Of a stretch of DNA of 30,649 nucleotides, positions 1 through 7,718 are shown one piece after another (the first letter of the stretch is position 1; the number at the start of each line of letters is the position of its first letter). The position numbers and the translations under genes were made by a program. The stretch is from a virus: positions 1 to 30,649 of the IMG/VR virus record IMGVR_UViG_3300035689_001143; one strand, given 5' to 3'. A model generated the notes under the pieces. The model saw only the letters and a program-made list of their open reading frames with translations, was not told the DNA's origin and did no database searches.

Positions 1-54
1 ATCATATCCTAGAGAATCTAATTTATCTTTATGAAGATAATAGAGAAGATTCAT
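1..54 (-). CDS. Partial gene start, unknown protein
   Basis: An ATG on the minus strand at 52-54 opens a frame that stays open for all 18 codons to the left edge (MNLLYYLHKDKLDSLGYD). It starts only 3 bases after the stop of the upstream gene, as expected for the next gene of the same run, and the GGTGA that includes that stop may serve as a weak ribosome site. Too little is visible to assign a function; the rest lies outside the window. Confidence 0.5.
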   Translation of the reverse strand, partial: MNLLYYLHKDKLDSLGYD

Positions 55-57
55 GGG

Positions 58-726
58 TCACCAAGCTTTGCATGACCAATATCTGGCTTTCCATCTTGGA
101 CCAGGATTATCACAATTGTGTCTTGCTCTAAAGCTTTTTCGTCGTTCCGGAATATTTTTCTTAATTTTCATATTTGGATCACCGAAATTGACCTTCACCA
201 CATTCCCTTTTTCGTTCTTAACATAAACGCTAAATTTTTTAGGACCATCAGATGTTCTAAACGGTTTATTAAGAGTAACTTTTCTACCTTGATATTCTGA
301 GGCCTTACCCATATATACCAAAGGACGACCATTCTTTTTATAAGTATTCATTCTATCGAAGTAGAATATTTCGTTAGTAGTTGGATCTGTATATTTATAC
401 TTAGCTAGTGCGGATAGATCAAACTCTTCTGTTGTTTCTCCAAAATCAACATAATCTTCATTTGAAGGTATAAATAAATTAGACATTGTTAGTTCTTCTT
501 CGTTATCTTCTTCATCTTCCTCATACTCATCCTCTTCGTCTTCGCACTCTGATGAGCATTGAAGATATGCGCAAGTTTGCTGTAGCAGAAATCCTTTTGT
601 TTGTCCAATACATATGGCGTATCTTTGAGAAGGATTTTCATAATCCTTCACCATAGTATCATTACCCATACATCTTGATAAAAAGTCTTTTTTGGATTCG
701 TCTTTATTTGGTTTTGGTATAGGCAT
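58..726 (-). CDS. Two-module phage protein with FGDPNM/WSC C-terminal signature
   Basis: The 222-residue product has an N-terminal module (1-43, starting MPIPKPNKDESKKDFLSRCM and ending near QRYAIC), a very acidic linker (about 60-79, almost all D/E), and a basic C-terminal module (about 95-222) with FGDPNM at 181-186, RARHNC at 200-205 and YWSCKAW at the end. From memory, both modules recur in phage genomes, often near head-assembly genes, but I cannot name a family or function. The Cys/His/Trp-rich end could bind metal. The start is well supported: AGGAG lies about 9 bases before the ATG, and a TATAAATA motif sits further upstream. A virion or head-assembly role is inference. Confidence 0.7.
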   Translation of the reverse strand: MPIPKPNKDESKKDFLSRCMGNDTMVKDYENPSQRYAICIGQTKGFLLQQTCAYLQCSSECEDEEDEYEEDEEDNEEELTMSNLFIPSNEDYVDFGETTEEFDLSALAKYKYTDPTTNEIFYFDRMNTYKKNGRPLVYMGKASEYQGRKVTLNKPFRTSDGPKKFSVYVKNEKGNVVKVNFGDPNMKIKKNIPERRKSFRARHNCDNPGPRWKARYWSCKAW

Positions 727-736
727 ATATTATCTC

Positions 737-1804
737 CTATGTATTTATACACCCAAAAAGAGTTTTTGCAGAATTTAACCAACTAAATTTTTTAGCTGTT
801 TCTACACCATTGATATTGGTAATAATTTTATTTTTATATACATATCTCATATAATCAATTATTTCATCTTTTTGTTTATTATCAATTTTTGCCCAATCAC
901 CTTGTCCTACAAATGCCTTGCCATCATACGCTTTTTCTGTTTCATTTATATTTACAAGATAAGAGTTATCTTCATTACAAAACTCTGTATGAGCAGAATA
1001 ATTTGTTGCTATAACTGGTTTATTCATACTCATCATTTCTAATAGTTCCAAATTCCATCCCTCCGCTCTAGAAGGAAATAAACCACAATCGGCATAATTA
1101 ATAACTTCGGCTATTTCTGTATGAAATTTTGTTCCATTTAGTAGCTTTACTCTTTTATCACTAGAATACATATTTTTCCATTGTTGTAGTTCTTGTTCAG
1201 ATGAGTAGTTATTCGTATTTTCTGATGCCAATAAACAGAGCTCAACATCCATTTCATCAGGAAAGGCTTTCTGAAATAATTCTAATAATAGATCGTGTCC
1301 TTTTCTAATTTCCCATTTACCTATATTCATAAAGGTATATTTTTGTTTATTTGGTTTCGTATACTTTATACTATCAAATATGTTTCTATCAACACCCAAT
1401 GGTACCACTTTAATAGGCGTATCAATACCATTTTTTTGTATAATATCCTTAGCCCAATTGCACGTTACCAATATTGTATCCGGTACTTTTAGGTGAGACA
1501 GCTCCAAACTATTAAAGGTGTCTAATTCAAAAAAAGACAGGGCATAGTAATGTCCTTTACCTGTATGATTTGCTAAATCGAATTGGTGCCAAATTTTTAC
1601 AAATGGAGCAAACGGATCAAAATTTGTATGACTATTCCTGTATAATTTTACTATCAGGCCATGATCATTTTTATCGTCTGCGCTTGGTTGTCCTATTGGA
1701 AAATATGATATATTTTCATTGATAGAATACAAATTCTTAAGAATATTCCACGAAGCTATACCATATCCAGTAGAGTTTATAGCACAAGAAAAGTTTATAT
1801 TCAT
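737..1804 (-). CDS. GT4-type (GT-B fold) glycosyltransferase
   Basis: The 355-residue protein looks like a GT4-family retaining glycosyltransferase, which moves a sugar from a nucleotide-sugar donor. The C-terminal half carries the family features: NIGKWEIRKGHDLL at about 160-173 starts the donor-binding domain, PSRAEGWNLELLEMM holds the EX7E pair (E248 and E256), and NKPVIATNYSAHTEF follows. The N-terminal domain opens with STGYGIASWN, a loop that replaces the usual glycine-rich acceptor loop. It shows no signal peptide or membrane helix, so it is probably cytoplasmic. Its start overlaps the end of the GMP reductase gene by 4 bases, which implies translational coupling. Donor and acceptor are unknown. 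Confidence 0.85.
   Translation of the reverse strand: MNINFSCAINSTGYGIASWNILKNLYSINENISYFPIGQPSADDKNDHGLIVKLYRNSHTNFDPFAPFVKIWHQFDLANHTGKGHYYALSFFELDTFNSLELSHLKVPDTILVTCNWAKDIIQKNGIDTPIKVVPLGVDRNIFDSIKYTKPNKQKYTFMNIGKWEIRKGHDLLLELFQKAFPDEMDVELCLLASENTNNYSSEQELQQWKNMYSSDKRVKLLNGTKFHTEIAEVINYADCGLFPSRAEGWNLELLEMMSMNKPVIATNYSAHTEFCNEDNSYLVNINETEKAYDGKAFVGQGDWAKIDNKQKDEIIDYMRYVYKNKIITNINGVETAKKFSWLNSAKTLFGCINT
741..749 (-). promoter_or_regulatory. Possible T4-like late promoter (TATAAATAC)
   Basis: The minus strand reads TATAAATAC here, 14 bases before the ATG of the two-module protein and just upstream of its AGGAG. TATAAATA is the established T4 late promoter box, read by phage sigma gp55-type factors. 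The same bases encode the last codons and stop of the upstream glycosyltransferase, and the motif is not rare in A+T-rich DNA, so this is only a candidate. Confidence 0.3.
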
Positions 1805-2916
1805 TTGCGATTTATCCTTACAAATTTAGCGCATTTATTAAAATCTTTTAGATATTTAGCTCCAATATATGTTCCACAACTTCTCAAACCACCAAGTATT
1901 TCTTGCACAATATCTTCGATTGGGCCTTTATACGGAACTTTTTCTACTTTTCCTTCACTCGCTCTGTATGTTTTTTTACCCTCTCCGTGTTTTTGTTGAG
2001 CATAATGACTGCTCATGCCATAGAACTTTAAAGATTTTTTTCTTTTTTCTGGTGGATCATAACCAGGATCATTTGGTTGCCACCATTCATTAACTACTTC
2101 TCTATCATTATTGACTATTGCGCATCTGTATTCATACTCCCATTCTCCTTCACAAGGATCTGTTCCAGAAAATAATGTTCCTAGCATTAGAAAATCAGCA
2201 CCTCCACAAATGGCTTTGCATACATCTCCGCTGGTTCTACAACCACCGTCGCTCATGATTAAACCTAGTCTACCGGTCTCTGTTTTAAGTCCATGTGCAG
2301 CATGACCACACTCATTAACACAACTGAATGTGCCGTAGCCAACGCCGGTAACCATTCTGGTTTGACAAAACTGGCCGGGGCCGATCTGTATTTTACAAAT
2401 ATCTATTCCGCCATGAATAATTAGTTCTTCACAAATTTCTGGAGTTGTTACATTGCCAGCACAAATAATACTATCATTAAAAGTGTTTCTAACATCTTTA
2501 CAAAATTTAACAAAACTTTCCATATATCCATTAGGAACATCGATTACTATATTTGGATTTTTGCCTAGTTTTTCTGATACAATTTTTAATTTTTCTATAT
2601 CATCATAGGATTTTCCTATACTAATCCAAGCATAGTCTACCCCAGCCTCATTAAGAATATTAACTAGCTCATTAGCATCATAATATTTATGTAAGGCTGT
2701 GATCATTTTAAATTTTGATAATCTTAAAGCCATCTCTTTTGTGGTAAGAGGAACCATATTAGAGCATACTATAGGGATACCTGTCCATATTCTTGGACTA
2801 TGATAAAATTTAAAATTCCTTTCAAGCACAACTTCTTTTCTGCTCTCAAGCGTTGTTCGTTGTGGCACAATAAGAACATCATCAAAATCTAACTTAATAT
2901 CTTGACTAATTAGCAT
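1801..2916 (-). CDS. guaC: GMP reductase
   Basis: This 371-residue TIM-barrel enzyme of the IMPDH/GMPR family should reduce GMP to IMP and ammonia with NADPH. GPGQFCQTR places the catalytic Cys at 184 and Thr at 186, very close to the Cys186/Thr188 reported for E. coli GuaC. SDGGC (222-226) and FYGMSS (298-303) follow. YRASEGK (317-323) instead of the IMPDH flap sequence, and the absence of CBS domains, favour GMP reductase over IMP dehydrogenase. About 25 extra residues near 262-292 lie between the active-site strand and FYGMSS. A GGAG site precedes the ATG inside the end of the upstream small gene. A purine-salvage role for the phage is inferred. Confidence 0.88.
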   Translation of the reverse strand: MLISQDIKLDFDDVLIVPQRTTLESRKEVVLERNFKFYHSPRIWTGIPIVCSNMVPLTTKEMALRLSKFKMITALHKYYDANELVNILNEAGVDYAWISIGKSYDDIEKLKIVSEKLGKNPNIVIDVPNGYMESFVKFCKDVRNTFNDSIICAGNVTTPEICEELIIHGGIDICKIQIGPGQFCQTRMVTGVGYGTFSCVNECGHAAHGLKTETGRLGLIMSDGGCRTSGDVCKAICGGADFLMLGTLFSGTDPCEGEWEYEYRCAIVNNDREVVNEWWQPNDPGYDPPEKRKKSLKFYGMSSHYAQQKHGEGKKTYRASEGKVEKVPYKGPIEDIVQEILGGLRSCGTYIGAKYLKDFNKCAKFVRINRK

Positions 2917-3121
2917 CTTTTATATACTCCATGAAATCACTAATATCGTAACAAAACCATTCTTTAAAAGAATCAAAACCTTTTTCAGTTACACAAATTT
3001 TCGAACCAACCATTAGTCCTCTGTATTTATAGTATTTTAGTGTTGCTATTATAGCATCTTTATAATTATCTCTATCTATGATATATCTAATGTGACCAGA
3101 CTTAATATAATATTTAGGCAT
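2906..3121 (-). CDS. Small conserved-looking protein, unknown
   Basis: The product is 71 residues, soluble, and rich in Tyr and Lys (begins MPKYYIKSGHIRYIIDRDNY). No motif that I recognise is present; the alternating hydrophobic pattern suggests a small alpha/beta fold. The gene overlaps GMP reductase by 11 bases and the preceding deoxyribosyltransferase-like gene by 8 bases, so it is translated as part of this run. I judge it real because the frame fills an otherwise empty interval with coupled overlaps at both ends, but I assign no function. Confidence 0.65.
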   Translation of the reverse strand: MPKYYIKSGHIRYIIDRDNYKDAIIATLKYYKYRGLMVGSKICVTEKGFDSFKEWFCYDISDFMEYIKDAN

Positions 3122-3647
3122 TATTAAAAAATTGCCATCTATTATGGGTTTCTATTTTAGAAGCAGTATTGATATGGATGAGATAGTTCTCTATTTCGTT
3201 CCATGACGAAAAAATCATTTCGTGAGGTATGGTTCCGAATAACCAATCTGGCGCATTATTTTTACCTTGTTCCATATGAATAATGACAGGTTTTTTGCTT
3301 CTATTAGCTAGAAAAATTTCTTCATATGTACCACAAGGATGAACATCTATATCAAGATTAACTATAAGAAAATCGCTTATGTCAACAAGCCTCAAATCGA
3401 CACAACGAATAGTTTTCATAATTTTTTTTAATTCGTCATATTTATTTTCTTGTTTTAATTTTGTTTTATATATGTGAACAGTATTGTCTTCTCTGCCTTC
3501 TATGCATGGTTTTTTGATGGGATTAAATACTGTTATTCCCAAATTCACGAGAAAAGGAGTTATATTATCTCTCCATGTCGAGCCCCTATCCGGAACCCTA
3601 TCCATAGCCCCTGCCAAATAAACTCTTTGATGATCTAATCTATTCAT
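3114..3647 (-). CDS. Nucleoside 2-deoxyribosyltransferase-like protein
   Basis: The 177-residue protein has the layout of the nucleoside 2-deoxyribosyltransferase (NDT-like) fold, whose classical members swap bases between deoxynucleosides. VYLAGAMD (9-16) forms the first strand and loop, STWRDNITPFL (23-33) matches the family's W-R helix, SDFLIVNLD (91-99) is the middle strand, and GTYEEIFLA (106-114) supplies the expected catalytic Glu near 110. I chose ATG 3647 over an in-frame TTG 9 bases earlier because homologous sequence begins immediately after it. Many phage members have drifted, so a nucleotide hydrolase activity is equally possible. It sits beside GMP reductase, which fits nucleotide metabolism. 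Confidence 0.72.
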   Translation of the reverse strand: MNRLDHQRVYLAGAMDRVPDRGSTWRDNITPFLVNLGITVFNPIKKPCIEGREDNTVHIYKTKLKQENKYDELKKIMKTIRCVDLRLVDISDFLIVNLDIDVHPCGTYEEIFLANRSKKPVIIHMEQGKNNAPDWLFGTIPHEMIFSSWNEIENYLIHINTASKIETHNRWQFFNNA

Positions 3648-3648
3648 A

Positions 3649-3795
3649 TCAATCAATAAATAAATATGTAAAAATATTTTTGGACTGTTTAATACCTAAA
3701 GAGGGATTTCGTCTAACTTCTTGTATCTGATTCAGTCCACCAACAATACCGCCGATAATAGATACGATAATAAAAAATAATAAAATATAGTTCAT
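3649..3795 (-). CDS. 48-residue single-span membrane protein
   Basis: A short frame fills what would otherwise be a 135-base gap. Its ATG overlaps the TGA of the upstream glycosyltransferase (ATGA), and its stop lies one base before the ATG of the deoxyribosyltransferase-like gene. The protein starts MNYILLFFIIVSIIGGIVGG, one hydrophobic helix ending in a GxxxG-type glycine run, followed by a polar tail of about 28 residues with RR at 28-29. It would sit in the inner membrane. Function unknown; the exact coupling at both ends is the main support. Confidence 0.6.
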   Translation of the reverse strand: MNYILLFFIIVSIIGGIVGGLNQIQEVRRNPSLGIKQSKNIFTYLFID

Positions 3796-4523
3796 GGTAT
3801 TTTACCTATATATCCAAAATATTTACTTCTCATAGAATTAACCTCGCTGACCATCTCTTTCAATGTTTCCGGATTAGTTGAGCGACCAGTTGGATTTTCA
3901 TAATATAAGCCAACCGGATGGTTGACCATCTTTATTGTAGCACCACCCACGGCACAGCGCAACCAAAAATCTCCGTCGGCTGCTGTTTTGTAGTTTTCAT
4001 CAAAGTATCCAAATCTATTATGAAGACTTTTTTTCCACAATGGCATACAATGAGGACTATTGTTTCTTAAAAGATTCTCGAAGCTATGTGGAAGATAAGG
4101 ATAAATTTGAGTATAATCATTATTGATATATTTTTCGTTAGCTTTGTGTGAAACATATGTAAATCCATATGCTAAGTCTAATTCTGGATCTTTATCAAAT
4201 TGATATAATAGAATTTCTAGCCCCTCTTTATTTTTACGATCATCAACATTCCAATTACCAATAATAGGAGATGAGCATTTTTTTATTGCTATATTCCAAC
4301 CAGCATATAATCCAGGATCATTATTTAGTTTATAGTATTTAATATTAGGGTATTGTTGAGTTAATGGTGATATGTATCGTTCTTCATTTTCTGGAGAGTT
4401 ACAATTTAAAAAAATAAGCTCTATATCTTTAAAAATTGTTTGTTCTATAAGATTTTCTAAATAAGATTCTATAAATTTTTCTGCTTTATAGAATGAGCAA
4501 AATAATGAGCATTTATAATTCAT
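3792..4523 (-). CDS. GT2-family glycosyltransferase
   Basis: A 243-residue GT-A fold transferase. The N-terminus (CSLFCSFYKAEKFIESYLENL) is the GT2 nucleotide-binding strand and helix; IELIFLNCNSPEN matches the usual second strand; NVDD at 92-95 stands where the metal-binding DxD is expected; and AADGDFWLRCAVGG (about 180-193) corresponds to the acceptor-side ED/DxxW region containing the catalytic base. It has no membrane segment. Its ATG overlaps the stop of the upstream GT31-like gene. The specific sugar cannot be read from sequence. Confidence 0.85.
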   Translation of the reverse strand: MNYKCSLFCSFYKAEKFIESYLENLIEQTIFKDIELIFLNCNSPENEERYISPLTQQYPNIKYYKLNNDPGLYAGWNIAIKKCSSPIIGNWNVDDRKNKEGLEILLYQFDKDPELDLAYGFTYVSHKANEKYINNDYTQIYPYLPHSFENLLRNNSPHCMPLWKKSLHNRFGYFDENYKTAADGDFWLRCAVGGATIKMVNHPVGLYYENPTGRSTNPETLKEMVSEVNSMRSKYFGYIGKIP

Positions 4524-5209
4524 TGTTTTGAATTTATTGTTAAATTATGGCATTTATAGATTAAATCAGGATTTATAGTATGACAAAAATAATAATGATA
4601 ACACCTATTATTAAATTTTGATACAAGATCTGTTTCGGATACACAGTCTTCTCTTAATGCATTTTTCTGTAATTCTATTTTTTGTTCGATGAAAAATTTT
4701 CCTATGGAAACATCATCCATATATATGGCTCCATCATATTCTAATAGATTTTGTTTCTCTATAAGCAATTCTGCCACATCTCTGCTCATTAGAATACAAG
4801 CACCAGATGAGTATTTAATACCATCATACATACCATTTATTCCATCATAATATTTATCTTTTGGTTTATCTAATAAAAAATTATATAATAAATTAGTATT
4901 GATATAACTTCCACAATTTGGACGAAAAAGAAAATCAAATTCCATATTATGAAGACAAAATTCAATAGCTTTTATTGTTTTATGTAATAAATTTCTTCTT
5001 GATTCTATTGTATTTATAATTATATCATAATTATTAGTTTTACAAGAGCCATACGTTGATCGTATCGGATTATCTGTTCCATAGATAGAATAAATATCTA
5101 TATTTGTAGAATTTTTTGCCCATGTATTTCTACATGCTTCTACCATTTTTGAATAACATTTGCCTCCCTCGCATGTGTTAGACGCCAACATCAAACCTAG
5201 TATTTTCAT
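4520..5209 (-). CDS. GT31/Fringe-like glycosyltransferase, DxD-less variant
   Basis: The 229-residue protein follows the GT31 (beta-1,3-galactosyl/GlcNAc transferase, Fringe-type) pattern: R-N-T-W at 27-30, a YSSGACILMSRD block at 133-144, and DDVSIGKFF at 165-173, the usual (E/D)DV motif holding the catalytic acid. The metal-binding DDD of eukaryotic enzymes is absent: the equivalent stretch reads FRPNCGSYIN (95-104). I recall bacterial relatives with RTNxSSF at this place, so this may be a divergent bacterial branch and not a dead enzyme. No signal anchor is present, unlike Golgi GT31 enzymes. Its stop overlaps the start of the GT2 gene. Confidence 0.65.
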   Translation of the reverse strand: MKILGLMLASNTCEGGKCYSKMVEACRNTWAKNSTNIDIYSIYGTDNPIRSTYGSCKTNNYDIIINTIESRRNLLHKTIKAIEFCLHNMEFDFLFRPNCGSYINTNLLYNFLLDKPKDKYYDGINGMYDGIKYSSGACILMSRDVAELLIEKQNLLEYDGAIYMDDVSIGKFFIEQKIELQKNALREDCVSETDLVSKFNNRCYHYYFCHTINPDLIYKCHNLTINSKQ

Positions 5210-5213
5210 ATAT

Positions 5214-6218
5214 TTATTTCCAATAATTATATATGTTTTTATTTATTTCGTATTTCATTTTTTTTGTTTCTCGATTTGGCTGATCCTTGGCCCATATAAA
5301 CATATCATGAATTAAATTTTCTAAATTAGTATTATCAGTAAATTTTAATAATGATTTAGCTTTTGTGTGATCGCAGTACGCATGTTGAACCTCGTGTCTA
5401 GGTTCAAGATGAATTATTTCGGTATTAAATTTATAATGTTCTGCTATAGACTTTACTGTTTTTGCTAGTTCGTGTATAGTAAAAATTTTATCAGCACCAA
5501 TATTAAATATTTGCTGATCAAAAGAATCTATTAACATACTAAAAGGAATTAAAAAATATTTTATATCGGAAAATGCTCTGGTCTGTGTGCCATCACCATA
5601 TATAGTTAATGGTTTATTATTTAAAGCTTGACGTATAAATATACCTACAACATTTCTATATTTATCCCAAATATTTTGGTATATTCCTATCACATTATGA
5701 GGCCTAAGTATTGTATAACGTAAATTGTGTTGGTCATTCGCTACTTTTATATCTAATTCTGTTGCAAATTTGGCAATACCGTATGGATCCGTTGGAGACG
5801 GGATCATATTTTCATCGAATGGTGGTTTTTGTGCTCCGTAAACCGCCATAGATGATGTAAAAATTAATTTACAATCATGTTGAATACATTGATTAATAAT
5901 ATTAACGCTAGATAAAATATTATTAGTGTAATTAAAATGTCTTATAAAAGGAGAAAGACCTTCCGCCGCATAAGCAGCAAAATGATAACATGCTATTGGT
6001 TTATGTGTTTTAAAAAGTTTATTTAAATATTTTGTTATATTTTTTTTAGATAAATCATATTCATAGAATACAAAATTTTTATTATTAGGCAAAAATTCTT
6101 TATATCCTCCACTTAAATCATCAATGCCTACTACGGTATAATTTTCCTGTAAAAAATATCTAGATACATGACTGCCCAAAAGACCAGCACAACCTGTGAC
6201 TATTATTGTTTTATTCAT
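5214..6218 (-). CDS. SDR nucleotide-sugar epimerase/dehydratase
   Basis: A 334-residue extended short-chain dehydrogenase of the UDP-glucose 4-epimerase type. NAD binding is shown by TGCAGLLGSH (G9, G12, G15); the catalytic triad is visible as SS at 122-123 and Y146-x3-K150 (YGIAK); RPHNVIG and IYGDGTQTRAF are typical substrate-side blocks of GalE-like enzymes. I use the ATG at 6218, giving MNKTIIVTG, because the family starts there; a longer frame from 6245 would run far into the upstream aminotransferase. The gene follows amino-sugar enzymes, so its substrate is probably a UDP-N-acetylhexosamine derivative, but that is inferred. Confidence 0.85.
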   Translation of the reverse strand: MNKTIIVTGCAGLLGSHVSRYFLQENYTVVGIDDLSGGYKEFLPNNKNFVFYEYDLSKKNITKYLNKLFKTHKPIACYHFAAYAAEGLSPFIRHFNYTNNILSSVNIINQCIQHDCKLIFTSSMAVYGAQKPPFDENMIPSPTDPYGIAKFATELDIKVANDQHNLRYTILRPHNVIGIYQNIWDKYRNVVGIFIRQALNNKPLTIYGDGTQTRAFSDIKYFLIPFSMLIDSFDQQIFNIGADKIFTIHELAKTVKSIAEHYKFNTEIIHLEPRHEVQHAYCDHTKAKSLLKFTDNTNLENLIHDMFIWAKDQPNRETKKMKYEINKNIYNYWK

Positions 6219-7020
6219 ATGTATTATTTTTAATTTGTAAAGCAATATTTTCTGCTATAGGACAATATCCTTTGATACCCATTTTTTTGTATATTGGTTG
6301 ATCATAAACAACTGATGGATAATGTCCTTGTTTTGGTCCTCTTAAACCTAATTCTGCTTTTATACCAACCATATGTAGTTTCATTTGTTCTAAGGCCATA
6401 AGACATAGTGGTTCTGCTAGTCTAAAATTAAAGCCTAAATATTCATGATTATATTTTCCAACTTGGCCTTGGTCGCATATTGATCTGATTTTTTTATGGT
6501 CGAGTTTAGATTCGTGAGGAATAGCTATCATTCCTCCTTCGAACGTTGATATATTTTTTGTTTTGTAAAAACTAAATGTACCAGCATCTCCCATCATGCC
6601 AGCAAATTCTCCTTTTGCTGTCTGAGAACCAAAAGCTTGAGAAGTATCTTCTATTACTACTAAGTTATATTTTTGAGCAATTTTTTTTATTTTTTCCATA
6701 TTACATATTCTACCATATAAATGGACAGGTAATATAGCTTTTGTATTGGGTGTTATTGCTTCTTCTATAAGATCTGCGTTTATTAGCAAAGAATCTTTGT
6801 CTATATCAACAAATACAGGCTTGGCTTTGCTTATTAGGATAGCGTTTGATGTTGCGATAAATGTAAACGGAGTTGTTATAATCTCATCTGCTGGCTTTAA
6901 ATCCATAGACCATAGAGTGGCTATTAATGCACTAGTGCCATTATTAACAGATATACAGTCTGTTAGATTGAATGTGTCTTTGACATAAGACTCAAAAATT
7001 TCTCTGATAATTTGTGGCAT
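6211..7020 (-). CDS. DegT/DnrJ/EryC1/StrS aminotransferase, internally shortened
   Basis: A PLP-dependent sugar aminotransferase of 269 residues; the family is usually about 370. The large domain is intact: NNGTSAL (27-32) binds cofactor phosphate, IEDTSQAFGS holds Asp125, and SFYKTKN gives the Schiff-base Lys155. After FNFRLAEPLCLMALEQMK (about 198-214) the protein jumps at about 216-220 straight to a C-terminal-type segment, GPKQGHYPSVVYDQP, then GYCPIAENIA. About 100 residues of the small domain and the last 30 or so are missing. The join is in frame, so it is not a simple frameshift. With the oxidoreductase and acetyltransferase genes it forms a 3-amino-sugar cassette. Whether it is active is doubtful. 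Confidence 0.8.
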   Translation of the reverse strand: MPQIIREIFESYVKDTFNLTDCISVNNGTSALIATLWSMDLKPADEIITTPFTFIATSNAILISKAKPVFVDIDKDSLLINADLIEEAITPNTKAILPVHLYGRICNMEKIKKIAQKYNLVVIEDTSQAFGSQTAKGEFAGMMGDAGTFSFYKTKNISTFEGGMIAIPHESKLDHKKIRSICDQGQVGKYNHEYLGFNFRLAEPLCLMALEQMKLHMVGIKAELGLRGPKQGHYPSVVYDQPIYKKMGIKGYCPIAENIALQIKNNTYE

Positions 7021-7022
7021 GA

Positions 7023-7715
7023 TTAAAATTTAACAGCAACAGTGTCCCATGTATTATTAATAATAGTATAGTTATTTTTTTTAAGCATATTTTCCATATT
7101 AATTAGACAAGTATTTTCTAGGGTATGGGTTTCCATGCATATAATTTTTGGTTGAATTTTATTCCAGTTAATTTGATTAAATATTATATAGTCGTATCCC
7201 TCTGTGTCCGAAACATAAATATCTACGGTATTAATTTTGTTATTGGTTAAAAAAAAGTTAAGGCTTTGTGTCTCTATTTGGAGATTTTTAATTCTTGTTT
7301 GTATAGTTTTATAAAGATGGGTATCGGATAAATTTTGACTTAATTTATAGCCTCCGTAACCAGAACCTAAAAAGTTTTTACTTTTATCCAAAGTTCCAAG
7401 ACCCTTGCACCAAATCGGCAAGTCGTCATATGGATAGACATAACTTATATCTTCGAATCCTTCTTTATCTGATATTGCTAAATTATAACAATCAACCCAG
7501 TCATAGCCTGTATAATTTTGTCGTAATTCTCTAAACAAATCTGGTATCGGCTCTAAAATATGACTACGAATTTTATGTTTAATAATACTATTTCTACATA
7601 CATCGTCTTGAACACCGTCGTTACCTCCTATTTGGAGAAGTATCGGTGAAAAATTTTCAATTTTGTTATTTTTATCAATGTATTGATCTATAATTTTTGT
7701 TAAATCATATGTCAT
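7023..7715 (-). CDS. FkbM-family methyltransferase
   Basis: A 230-residue SAM-dependent methyltransferase of the FkbM type, usually O-methylating sugars or polyketides. LLQIGGNDG (26-34) is motif I, HILEPIP places the SAM-ribose acid at Glu55, LAISDKEG follows as in FkbM proteins, and VSDTEGYDY (about 168-176) corresponds to the family's (K/S)xDxEGxE block. It is cytoplasmic by sequence. It lies between the acetyltransferase and aminotransferase genes with 2-3 base gaps, so it probably methylates a sugar in the glycan made by this cluster. Confidence 0.82.
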   Translation of the reverse strand: MTYDLTKIIDQYIDKNNKIENFSPILLQIGGNDGVQDDVCRNSIIKHKIRSHILEPIPDLFRELRQNYTGYDWVDCYNLAISDKEGFEDISYVYPYDDLPIWCKGLGTLDKSKNFLGSGYGGYKLSQNLSDTHLYKTIQTRIKNLQIETQSLNFFLTNNKINTVDIYVSDTEGYDYIIFNQINWNKIQPKIICMETHTLENTCLINMENMLKKNNYTIINNTWDTVAVKF

Positions 7716-7718
7716 TAT

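Noticed and set aside
118-300. Plus-strand open frame of 60 codons opposite the two-module protein
   Set aside because: It lies wholly antisense to a well-supported gene, has no ribosome site or motif, and its composition mirrors the opposite strand. The same reasoning removes other antisense frames (e.g. 1295-1492, 1805-1999, 2111-2305, 8609-8824, 27412-27630).
1801-2916. IMP dehydrogenase as the identity of the IMPDH/GMPR-family protein
   Set aside because: CBS domains are absent, and the YRASEGK block and the Cys position match GMP reductase.
4520-5209. Pseudogene status for the GT31-like gene because DxD is missing
   Set aside because: The frame is intact with coupled neighbours, and the replacement resembles a pattern I recall in bacterial relatives, so a divergent family is more likely.
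6219-6245. Nine-residue N-terminal extension of the epimerase
   Set aside because: It would overlap the aminotransferase by 35 bases, and the SDR fold begins directly at MNKTIIVTG.
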